Assembly (NCBI GenBank): GCA_023442495.1
Contig: JAEZZB010000018.1
Span: forward strand, 1 to 19,933
Direction: 5' to 3'
DNA length: 19,933 nucleotides
Source: Bacillota bacterium
Lineage (GTDB): Bacteria; Bacillota; Clostridia; Tissierellales; Peptoniphilaceae
Within the stretch, counting starts at the first letter, position 1; each line of letters starts with the position of its first letter. The position numbers and the translations under genes are program-made. This document shows positions 1 to 6,870 of the stretch, piece after piece. The notes under the pieces are model-generated. The model searched no databases, was not told the origin of the DNA, and saw only the letters and a list, made by a program, of their open reading frames with translations.

Positions 1-1
1 T

Positions 2-49
2 TATAGAAATTTATCTAATAAAGAAGTTAATTATTTAAAGAATTTATAG
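2..49 (+). CDS. 3' end of an upstream gene, possibly RluB/RsuA-type pseudouridine synthase
   Basis: Frame 2 is open from the window edge to a TAG at 47-49 and encodes the tail YRNLSNKEVNYLKNL. The stop lies inside the AGGAG ribosome binding site (48-52) of the next gene, as expected for tightly packed operon genes. The tail resembles the end of RluB/RsuA-family 23S/16S rRNA pseudouridine synthases, which often finish with a G-x-YR-x-L-(T/S)-x-x-E-hydrophobic-x-x-L pattern, and rluB commonly sits next to cmk in Firmicutes. Only 15 residues are visible, so the family call is an inference; the presence of a coding end is the firmer part. Confidence 0.4.
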   Translation, partial: YRNLSNKEVNYLKNL

Positions 50-57
50 GAGTTGTC

Positions 58-711
58 ATGTACAAATCAATAGCTATAGATGGGCCATCTGGTGCTGGTA
101 AAAGTACTATTTCAAAAAAACTTGCCAAAAGAATAAATTTTAACTATTTAGATACGGGGGCAATGTATAGAACATATACATATTATTTTTTGAAAAATAA
201 TTTAGATATTAATGATGAAAAAGTAATTAATGATAATATTAAAAATATTAATATTGAAATTATCGATGATAAATTTTATTTAGATGGTGAAGATGTCTCT
301 AAGATAATTAGAGAAAAAGATGTGACAAAAAATGTTTCTTTAGTTTCTTCATATAAAAAAGTACGTGAATGTCTTGTTGAAAAGCAAAGAAATATTGCAA
401 AAAAATCTAATATTATATTAGATGGCAGAGATATAGGATCATATGTTTTAAAAGATGCAGACATGAAATTCTATTTAACTGCCAAAGCTGAAGAACGTGC
501 ACGCAGACGACTTATTCAAAGTAATAATCCAAAACTTAGTTATGAATGGGTATTAAATGATATAATAAGAAGAGATGAATTTGACTCAAACAGAGATATT
601 ACACCATTAGTTAAAGCTGATGATGCCATACTTATAGATTCAACTAATTTAAGTATAGAAGAGGTTGTAGAATTAATGGTAAAATATTTGGAGGACGCAA
701 ATGTTATATAA
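58..711 (+). CDS. cmk: (d)CMP kinase (cytidylate kinase)
   Basis: Cytosolic nucleoside monophosphate kinase that phosphorylates CMP and dCMP to the diphosphates with ATP, recycling pyrimidines and feeding CTP/dCTP synthesis. The 217-residue length is normal for the bacterial family. The P-loop GPSGAGKST is at residues 9-17 and the DTGAMYR substrate-site motif is near residue 32. The DGRDIGS motif and the C-terminal RRDEFDSNRDITPLVKADDA stretch (lid and CMP-binding signature) are all intact. The ATG at 58 is chosen because AGGAG at 48-52 sits 5 nt upstream and the P-loop starts at the expected distance. The gene overlaps plsC by 11 nt, so the two are probably translationally coupled. It is the first gene of the conserved cmk-plsC-rpsA neighbourhood. 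Confidence 0.96.
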   Translation: MYKSIAIDGPSGAGKSTISKKLAKRINFNYLDTGAMYRTYTYYFLKNNLDINDEKVINDNIKNINIEIIDDKFYLDGEDVSKIIREKDVTKNVSLVSSYKKVRECLVEKQRNIAKKSNIILDGRDIGSYVLKDADMKFYLTAKAEERARRRLIQSNNPKLSYEWVLNDIIRRDEFDSNRDITPLVKADDAILIDSTNLSIEEVVELMVKYLEDANVI

Positions 712-1282
712 AATTTTGATGCCAATAGTGAAAGTATTTATGAAAATCATTTTTTGGTATAAAGAAGTTAATAAACCTGAAGCAGTTGATGGTGAGCCAT
801 TAATAATATGTGCCAATCATATTTCCAATTGGGATCCTTTATTAATTATGGTTTCATATGATAGAGAAATTCATATGCTTGGGAAAATAGAAATGTTTAA
901 ATACAAATTATTAGCGAAGTTTTTTAGTGCAGTGCATGTGATTCCAGTTGATAGACAGGGAAATGATGTAGATGCAGTGAGAAAATCTTTGAAAGTACTT
1001 AAAGAAAATAATGTTCTCGGCATATTTCCAGAAGGAACAAGAATAAAAGATCCATCACAGAAATCTCGAGAAAGATTTAATGACGGTATTGCTTTAATTG
1101 CATCAAAATCAAAAGCGGATATTCTACCAGTAACTATTAAAGGTAAATTTACACCATTTAGTAAAATAGAGTTAATTTATCATAATAGAATTAAAATTGA
1201 AAATTATAAAGAATTGGGTAGAAAAGAAATGTATACGAGTATTGTAGACGATGTATATAATGCAATATACCAAGATTTATAG
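701..1282 (+). CDS. plsC: 1-acyl-sn-glycerol-3-phosphate acyltransferase
   Basis: Membrane-associated acyltransferase that converts lysophosphatidate to phosphatidate in phospholipid synthesis. At 193 residues it is of normal length for the short PlsC form common in clostridia. The catalytic HX4D motif is NHISNWD with H40 and D45, and the second signature FPEGTR lies near residues 109-114. The hydrophobic N-terminus is a plausible membrane-association segment. The start ATG at 701 lies inside the end of cmk (11-nt overlap) and has a strong GGAGG at 690-694. The next gene, rpsA, follows after 181 nt with its own promoter, and I see no convincing terminator between them, so read-through from cmk-plsC into rpsA is possible. 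In many Clostridia ispH lies at this position, but it is absent here. Confidence 0.92.
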   Translation: MLYKILMPIVKVFMKIIFWYKEVNKPEAVDGEPLIICANHISNWDPLLIMVSYDREIHMLGKIEMFKYKLLAKFFSAVHVIPVDRQGNDVDAVRKSLKVLKENNVLGIFPEGTRIKDPSQKSRERFNDGIALIASKSKADILPVTIKGKFTPFSKIELIYHNRIKIENYKELGRKEMYTSIVDDVYNAIYQDL

Positions 1283-1381
1283 TAAATATAAAATAATGTT
1301 AATAAAATTTAACTTTTATGAAGAAAAAACTTAAAATTTTGAAATAAAGCTTAAAATAAGGCTTAAAAAGTAAATTTTTTT

Positions 1382-1410
1382 TTGCAAAATTATTAAATTT
1401 AATATACAAT
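1382..1410 (+). promoter_or_regulatory. sigma-A-type promoter for rpsA
   Basis: TTGCAA (1382-1387) and TACAAT (1405-1410) are separated by exactly 17 nt, close to the vegetative TTGACA-N17-TATAAT consensus. The predicted transcript start is near 1416-1418. An A/T-rich tract with three CTTAAAA copies (1330, 1350, 1362) lies just upstream and could act as an UP-like element. The -10 and spacer match those of the promoter before the surface-polymer cluster. Confidence 0.7.
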
Positions 1411-1416
1411 ATCATA

Positions 1417-1437
1417 AAGTACGATAATATCGTATTT
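1417..1437 (+). promoter_or_regulatory. hairpin at the predicted 5' end of the rpsA transcript
   Basis: A nine-pair stem (1417-1425 with 1429-1437, including one G-U pair) closes a three-base AAT loop; its core is the inverted repeat TACGAT-AAT-ATCGTA at 1420-1434. It starts within a base or two of the predicted transcript start and ends 10 nt before the rpsA AGGAGG (1448-1453). It could stabilise the mRNA, take part in S1 autoregulation, or be a DNA operator. It has no T-tract, so it is not a terminator. The pairing is seen directly; the function is inferred. Confidence 0.5.
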
Positions 1438-1463
1438 GGTAAGATTTAGGAGGAAGTCGGTTA

Positions 1464-2666
1464 ATGGACAATATAAGTAACGAAGAATTTATGGAACAGG
1501 TAGAAGAAAGCATGGTAAAAATTTACCCTAAAGATATAGTTAAGGGTACTATAATGAATGTCAAAGATGACGAAGTTTTCGTTGACATTAAATATCGTGC
1601 AGATGGGATTGTGAAAAAAGATGAGATGTCTGAAGAAGAAGCAGCTAATCCAAAAGAAGCTTTTCAAGTAGGTGAAGAAATAGATGTTTACGTTATCAAA
1701 TTAGATGACGGAGAAGGAAATGTTTCTTTATCAACAAGTAGAGTTGAAGGATTAAAAAATTGGAAAAAATTATTAGACGCTTTTGAGAACAATGAAATTG
1801 TTACAGCTTCTGTAAAAGGATCTAATGCTGGTGGACTTGTGGTAAAAGTAATGGGCATCAATGGATTTATTCCAGCATCTCAAATTACTACTTATTTCGT
1901 TAGAAACTTTAAGCAATTTGAAGGACAAGATTTAGAAGCTCGAATCTTAAGCATTGATGAAAAGAAGAAGAGAGTTGTATTATCTAGTCGTATATTACAA
2001 GAAGAAAAACTTGACAAAATATGGGAAGCATTGGTTCCAGATTCAATAGTTACTGGTAAAGTTGTACGTATGGTTGACTTTGGTGCGTTTGTTGACTTAG
2101 GCGGAGTTGATGGTTTAATTCACATTTCAGATATTTCATGGGATAGAATTGAAAAACCACAAGATGCATTAGAAATTGGTCAAGAATTTGAAGTTAAAAT
2201 TCTTAAAGCAAATAGAGAAAAGAATAGAGTATCTTTAGGATTAAAACATTTACAAGATAAACCATTTGATGTTTTCTTATCAAAACATAAAGTAGGCGAT
2301 GTTGTTGAAGGTGAAGTTGTAAACTTATTAGACTTTGGCGCATTCTTAAAATTAGATGAAGGTGTTGAGGGATTAGTTCACGTATCACAAATCTCAAATG
2401 AACATGTAGAAAAACCATCAGATGTATTAAATATCGGTGATAAATTAGAAGTTAAAATTCTTGAAATTGATGAAGCAAATCAAAGAATTTCATTAAGCAA
2501 GAGAGCTTTAATGGAACCTAAAGAAACTGTAAGAGAAAATAAACAAGTTAAAGAAAATAGATCAAGAAAAGAACGTAAAGAAAGTCCTAAAGTAGAACGT
2601 GAAGAACCACAAGATTCATTTGGTTCAAACTTAGGAGCTTTATTAGACGAGTTAGACTTGGATTAA
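1464..2666 (+). CDS. rpsA: 30S ribosomal protein S1 (four S1 domains)
   Basis: RNA-binding protein built of four S1/OB-fold domains at about residues 24-93, 110-178, 193-262 and 278-347. Domains 3 and 4 carry the canonical core (DFGAFVDLGGVDGLIHIS and DFGAFLKLDEGVEGLVHVS), while domains 1 and 2 are more divergent, as in Firmicute S1/YpfD-type proteins. The protein is 400 residues and ends in a charged low-complexity tail (about 350-385) followed by a short acidic end. Low-GC Gram-positive S1 homologues are shorter than the six-domain E. coli S1 and their essential role in translation is less certain, so 'S1-like RNA-binding protein' is the cautious name. The ATG at 1464 has AGGAGG at 1448-1453. 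It has its own promoter and terminator, so it is probably a single transcript, perhaps also reached by read-through from plsC. In some clostridia IspH is fused to or precedes this gene; here there is neither. Confidence 0.9.
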   Translation: MDNISNEEFMEQVEESMVKIYPKDIVKGTIMNVKDDEVFVDIKYRADGIVKKDEMSEEEAANPKEAFQVGEEIDVYVIKLDDGEGNVSLSTSRVEGLKNWKKLLDAFENNEIVTASVKGSNAGGLVVKVMGINGFIPASQITTYFVRNFKQFEGQDLEARILSIDEKKKRVVLSSRILQEEKLDKIWEALVPDSIVTGKVVRMVDFGAFVDLGGVDGLIHISDISWDRIEKPQDALEIGQEFEVKILKANREKNRVSLGLKHLQDKPFDVFLSKHKVGDVVEGEVVNLLDFGAFLKLDEGVEGLVHVSQISNEHVEKPSDVLNIGDKLEVKILEIDEANQRISLSKRALMEPKETVRENKQVKENRSRKERKESPKVEREEPQDSFGSNLGALLDELDLD

Positions 2667-2682
2667 TATAATTATGGATTTT

Positions 2683-2713
2683 AGAGTGTTGAGTAATTTC
2701 AACACTCTTTTTT
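2683..2713 (+). terminator. rho-independent terminator after rpsA
   Basis: A ten-pair perfect stem, AGAGTGTTGA (2683-2692) with TCAACACTCT (2699-2708), closes a 6-nt loop and is followed by a T run to 2713. It begins 16 nt after the rpsA stop. Confidence 0.92.
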
Positions 2714-2833
2714 ATTAATAAACTTTGTTATATATTTATTTATTTAGAAAATAATTTTGTAATTATTAATGTGTATTCTATTTATATTATTTTTATAAAA
2801 GCGTTTTTTTTATTTATTTAAAGAAAAGTTAAT

Positions 2834-2905
2834 AATAAGTGTAAAAAAGTTTACAAAAAAGTAACTATATATTGAAAAGGTAACACTTATTTGATAAGAT
2901 ATAAT
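2834..2905 (+). promoter_or_regulatory. inverted repeats and candidate -10 upstream of the glucosaminidase gene
   Basis: The 264-nt gap between rpsA and the glucosaminidase gene is A/T-rich beyond the rpsA terminator, but has three ordered elements. A 16-nt operator-like palindrome, TGTAAA-N4-TTTACA, lies at 2840-2855. A separated 9-nt perfect inverted repeat, AATAAGTGT (2834-2842) with ACACTTATT (2883-2891), brackets it. GTAAC is repeated directly at 2861 and 2880, 19 nt apart. A perfect TATAAT is at 2900-2905, but the nearest good -35 (TTGAAA, 2872-2877) is 22 nt away, too far for an ordinary promoter. That would fit a promoter needing an activator, though chance similarity in AT-rich DNA cannot be excluded. 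Confidence 0.35.
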
Positions 2906-2930
2906 CTATATTAATAGAAGCGAGGATAAA

Positions 2931-5387
2931 ATGAAGTTAAAGTTTATAAAAAGATTATTAGTTTTATCATTAGCATTTTTATTTGTACTCAATACATCAA
3001 TAATATTTGCCGAAGATAAAATTAATATACCAAAGTCAATTCAGATTTATTACACCGCTGCAGATGCAAAGAATAGAGTTAATTCTAAGGGTTATTGGTC
3101 AGCTGGAGATTACTATATATTTACAAAATACGATGGAATGATTAATATATCCTATTCTAATAGTGAACCAGGTGCATGGATAAATCCAAATGATATTGGT
3201 AGTAATAGTGATATTGTAATTACACCTAATATACCTATTTTAAGAATTGAAACTCAAATTAATAGATATTCATCTTTTGTAGTTTATTCAGACATGAAAG
3301 CTTATCGTAGCGCAAGTGATGCATATAAGAGCACCAATCCAGTTACTACTTTATCAAGTGGAATATATTATGTATTGAGTGCATCTAATAATATGTTAGA
3401 AATATCAAGTACTAAGAGTAATTCAGGATATTGGATTAATCCTGCTAGAAATAGTGGATTTTACAAAACTGCAAATGATTATACTACATGGGATTTTATC
3501 AATGAAATAGGACCACTTGCTCAAAAATTAGCTGCAGAAAATGATTTATATGCTTCTGTAATGATGGCACAAGCAATATTAGAATCTGGTTGGGGTAATT
3601 CCTTATTAGCGAACAAACCATTCCACAATTTATTTGGTGTAAAAGGTTCTTACAATGGAGATTCTATTTTAATTAAAACTTTTGAATATACAAGTGGTGG
3701 AAGTAGATATGAAGTCTTATCTAATTTTAGAAAATACCCATCGTATATGGAGTCACTAAAAGATTATGTATATGTACTTACTGGTGATGATGATCCTTCT
3801 TCTTGGAATTATAAATTTTATTTAGGAGTAAGAAAATCTCGTACTTCTAATTATAGAGAAGCTACTAACTATTTAACTGGTAGATATGCTACTTCTCCAG
3901 CTTATGCAAATAGCTTAAATTCATTAATAGAAAATTATAATTTAACAAAATTTGATACAGAAGCAGAAAAACTAGGACCTGTAGTTTCAGGTTATATTAC
4001 AAGATCTTATAATCTTAGAGATGGTGCTAGTTTAAATTCAAAGATAGTAGGATTATTAAAAGCTGGAACATATGTTAAAGGTAATATTGTAGGAGATTTC
4101 ATAAAATTAAGTAATGGTAAATATGTATATAAATCAAATTTATTACCAAAGCTTGAAAGAGTAAAAGGCTATTTATTAAACAATTCTACAGTTGCTAACA
4201 ATCCGGATGGTAGTAAAGTTACAACTTATAAACAAACAACATATGTTGAAGGATATGACTTAGGAGATTGGATTTTATTAGATAATGGACAATATTTAAG
4301 AGATAATGGTCTAACTCAATATAAAATTTCAGAATATTTATCAGGATATATTACAAAAGATATCAATATTAGAAATAAACCAAGTTCAAATGGAAAAGTA
4401 GTGGGAGAAAAAAAAGCATATCAATATGTAAAAGGATATAGAGTAGGAAACTATATAAGATTAAGTGAAACTGAGTTCATATATAAATTTGATTTATTAC
4501 CAGAGCTTAATATTGTTGAAGGTTATATCACAAGAACTATGAACGTAAGAAGTCAAGCTAGATTAGATTCAAAAGTTTTGAGAGTTGAAAAAGCAGGTAA
4601 TTATGTTAAAGGTTATTTGATAGGTAATTTTATTCATTTACTAAATGGTGGATATATGTATAATACAAAAATATTATCTGAATTAAACTATGTAAGTGGA
4701 TATATTAAAGAAGATTCTCATTTATCTAATAATCCAGGAGGATCTACTATTTTTACTATAAGTTCAGGAAGTTTTATCGAAGGATATGATTTAGGTGAGT
4801 GGATATTATTAAAAACGGGCAAATATCTTAGCAGTAAAGAATTAACAAAATATCCTATAGGAGAATATGTAAAAGGATATACAACACGATCTATAAATGT
4901 TAGAAATAATCCGAGTCCAAATTCTTCAGTTATAGGTATTGTAAAATTAGGTGAGTATGTAGAAGGATATGTAACGGGTAATTACATTAGACTTAGCGAA
5001 ACAGAATATATCTATAAATTCGATTTATTAGATGAATTAAATTATGTTAAAGGATACTTGCTTGATAAAGCAAAAGTTGTGAAATTGCCAGGTCAAAGTG
5101 AGATACAGTATTACAGAAAAAATAGTCTAGTTGAAGGTTATGACTTAGGCAAATGGATATTAATTGAAAATGGGAACTATGTTCAAAATGTGGGCGTTAA
5201 TGAAACTAAAAATGGACAATGGATTTCAGGAAAATTATTATATACGATGAATAATAGAGAAGAAGCATCATTAGATTCAAAAATATTGGGTCAAATAAGT
5301 GCTGGAACATATATTCAAGGTTATCTATATGATAATTTCATCAGTTTAGATGACGGAACATATATTTACAATACAGAATTAAGATAA
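2931..5387 (+). CDS. secreted GH73-type N-acetylglucosaminidase with SH3-like repeats
   Basis: Predicted exported cell-wall hydrolase of 818 residues. Residues 1-27 form a signal peptide (KFIKR positive region, long hydrophobic core, cleavage likely after IIFA). Two copies of an SH3-like module follow, at about 33-87 and 113-180, each ending in a YWINP/AWINP motif. The catalytic glucosaminidase domain spans about 187-330, with the general-acid Glu at 218 in AILESGWG and the family motif NLFGVKG after it. From residue 354 to the end there are eight SH3-like repeats, each 59 residues apart, probably for wall binding. The family cleaves the GlcNAc-MurNAc glycan backbone in cell separation and wall turnover. 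The ATG at 2931 is supported by GAGG at 2922-2925. It stands alone: terminated upstream, with a new promoter before the next gene. No LPXTG or transmembrane anchor is seen at the C-terminus, so attachment should be non-covalent. Confidence 0.85.
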   Translation: MKLKFIKRLLVLSLAFLFVLNTSIIFAEDKINIPKSIQIYYTAADAKNRVNSKGYWSAGDYYIFTKYDGMINISYSNSEPGAWINPNDIGSNSDIVITPNIPILRIETQINRYSSFVVYSDMKAYRSASDAYKSTNPVTTLSSGIYYVLSASNNMLEISSTKSNSGYWINPARNSGFYKTANDYTTWDFINEIGPLAQKLAAENDLYASVMMAQAILESGWGNSLLANKPFHNLFGVKGSYNGDSILIKTFEYTSGGSRYEVLSNFRKYPSYMESLKDYVYVLTGDDDPSSWNYKFYLGVRKSRTSNYREATNYLTGRYATSPAYANSLNSLIENYNLTKFDTEAEKLGPVVSGYITRSYNLRDGASLNSKIVGLLKAGTYVKGNIVGDFIKLSNGKYVYKSNLLPKLERVKGYLLNNSTVANNPDGSKVTTYKQTTYVEGYDLGDWILLDNGQYLRDNGLTQYKISEYLSGYITKDINIRNKPSSNGKVVGEKKAYQYVKGYRVGNYIRLSETEFIYKFDLLPELNIVEGYITRTMNVRSQARLDSKVLRVEKAGNYVKGYLIGNFIHLLNGGYMYNTKILSELNYVSGYIKEDSHLSNNPGGSTIFTISSGSFIEGYDLGEWILLKTGKYLSSKELTKYPIGEYVKGYTTRSINVRNNPSPNSSVIGIVKLGEYVEGYVTGNYIRLSETEYIYKFDLLDELNYVKGYLLDKAKVVKLPGQSEIQYYRKNSLVEGYDLGKWILIENGNYVQNVGVNETKNGQWISGKLLYTMNNREEASLDSKILGQISAGTYIQGYLYDNFISLDDGTYIYNTELR
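3990..5384 (+). repeat. eight in-frame 177-bp (59-residue) SH3-like repeats
   Basis: Repeat units begin with Gly at residues 354, 413, 472, 531, 590, 649, 708 and 767 (nt 3990, 4167, 4344, 4521, 4698, 4875, 5052, 5229), an exact 59-residue period. Two classes alternate. Class A (units 1, 3, 4, 6, 8) has a GYITR..N.R core. Class B (units 2, 5, 7) has a P-G/D motif and EGYDLG-x-WIL. Units 3 and 6 share YIRLSETE-(F/Y)-IYKFDLL, so units 1-3 and 4-6 look like a duplicated three-repeat cassette. Confidence 0.85.
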
Positions 5388-5439
5388 TTAGAAAGTAAAT
5401 TATATTCAAAAAAATGATTTTAAAATAACGTCCATCTTA

Positions 5440-5468
5440 TTGTAAAAAATAATTATATAATATACAAT
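5440..5468 (+). promoter_or_regulatory. sigma-A-type promoter for the surface-polymer cluster
   Basis: TTGTAA (5440-5445) and TACAAT (5463-5468) are separated by 17 nt. A transcript would begin near 5475, at a small inverted repeat (TATCT-TTCT-AGATA, 5474-5487), about 20 nt before the first candidate start codon. It is the only well-formed promoter I see before the nine-gene cluster. No convincing terminator separates it from the glucosaminidase gene, so some read-through is possible. Confidence 0.65.
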
Positions 5469-5496
5469 ATAGCTATCTTTCTAGATAATTATTTAA

Positions 5497-6864
5497 ATGG
5501 GGGATGTTTTGATAAAGCATATTAAATTTTATTTAACTAATATATTAAACGATAGAAATGAATTTATAAAGTTTTTGGCTATTATTGGTGCTACTTTATA
5601 TTTTGCAAGAGATGCTAGTGATGCGCTTTTCATTAGATTATTCATGATTATGCGTTTTCCAGATAGAATCCCGATAATTTTATCATCATTTGTACCTTTT
5701 GCTTTTTCTATTCCGTATTTAATAAAAAATTTAAAGAAAGTTAAAGTGTTTTTGATAATTTATCTAGTAGTTTTAGTATATTTTATAATATCAGTTGTTT
5801 TAAATCCGCAAAATTTTGACATTTATTTTAGAGTTAAGTATGGTATAGATAAGGTATTTATTCCATCTGGCGGAATGTTTGCAATATATTATATTTTCTT
5901 ATTATACGATAAAAAACATATAGAAGATTTAATGCTTGTATTCCTATCTGCTGCAACTTTATTATTAACTTACAATGTAATGCAATATATTGTAGCCTCA
6001 TATAGGGGATACTGGTTAGTTAATGATTTTAAAGGGAATAAAATTAAATTGACATATAGTTTAACATTTGGTCAAAGTGTAGCGATGACGGTTAATTTGT
6101 TTATTGGTCTCTTTTTATACACTCGCAAAAAGATATATTTAATTCCTATAATTATAGGATATTTTATGATATTGGTAGCGGGTAATAGAGCTGCTCTATT
6201 TTTACCTATAATAGCAGCAATATTATATGGTATATATGCTATTGTAAGCAATAAATTTAAATATAAATTATTTAAAAAAGAATTATTTAGCAGTCTATCA
6301 TTATTACTGATATTTACGATCTTGTTTACTGGATTGGTTCTATATAATTCAATTTTATATGATGATGAATTTGAAAATATTGATGAATTTGTATATGGAG
6401 ATAATATAGATAGTAATATACCAAGAAATATTCAGCTTTTAAAATCTGGAAAAACTTTTGAAGCCAATGGAAGAAACGCTATATACGCTTTGTCTTTTGA
6501 AGGAATTAAGACGTCTCCGATTTTAGGTCTGGGAGCTTATGGAGATAGACCATGGGTTTCTAAACAATTTATTTGGGGACATAGTCATAATTTTATTCTT
6601 GAAGTATGGAGTAATCTAGGTTTAATACTTGGTATTCCATTTGGACTACTGTTATTGAATACTTTTATGTCTATGCTTACTAAAAAGAAAGACTTTATTG
6701 TTGTATTTTACATTGTTTATGTAGGAATTTCGGCGATACATATGACCTCTTTATCTTTTTGGTTAGTGGGATATATATGGGCAATACTGGCATTTGCGTT
6801 TATAAAAATGGATAGAGAAGAATTTTGGTTCAATAGATTAATAAACAAAATTTATAATATTTGA
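5497..6864 (+). CDS. O-antigen ligase/Wzy-type polymerase-like membrane protein
   Basis: Polytopic membrane protein with roughly ten to twelve hydrophobic segments and a large loop near residues 285-355. After that loop comes GLGAYGDRPW and, near residue 358, GHSHNFILEVWSNLGLILGI, matching the Wzy_C/O-antigen ligase hallmark (a conserved His before a hydrophobic 'NxxLE..x..G..G' helix). Family members polymerise or transfer lipid-linked glycans outside the membrane. It is the first gene of the cluster and is the likely polymerase or ligase partner of the flippase at 11297. The start is uncertain. ATG 5497 has no purine-rich sequence upstream, whereas TTG 5509 has GGGGGA (5499-5504) at about the right distance, so the protein may begin with (M)IKHIKFYL, four residues later. 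Whether it acts as polymerase or as ligase to the wall cannot be told from sequence. Confidence 0.75.
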   Translation: MGDVLIKHIKFYLTNILNDRNEFIKFLAIIGATLYFARDASDALFIRLFMIMRFPDRIPIILSSFVPFAFSIPYLIKNLKKVKVFLIIYLVVLVYFIISVVLNPQNFDIYFRVKYGIDKVFIPSGGMFAIYYIFLLYDKKHIEDLMLVFLSAATLLLTYNVMQYIVASYRGYWLVNDFKGNKIKLTYSLTFGQSVAMTVNLFIGLFLYTRKKIYLIPIIIGYFMILVAGNRAALFLPIIAAILYGIYAIVSNKFKYKLFKKELFSSLSLLLIFTILFTGLVLYNSILYDDEFENIDEFVYGDNIDSNIPRNIQLLKSGKTFEANGRNAIYALSFEGIKTSPILGLGAYGDRPWVSKQFIWGHSHNFILEVWSNLGLILGIPFGLLLLNTFMSMLTKKKDFIVVFYIVYVGISAIHMTSLSFWLVGYIWAILAFAFIKMDREEFWFNRLINKIYNI

Positions 6865-6870
6865 GGATTT

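Noticed and set aside
1345..1383. Terminator between plsC and rpsA (AAGC...GCTT followed by a T run)
   Set aside because: Only four continuous pairs form and about nine nucleotides separate the stem from the T run; not enough to call.
5388..5439. Terminator after the glucosaminidase gene
   Set aside because: No stem of useful length precedes a T run in this stretch; the A/T-rich sequence gives only trivial pairings.
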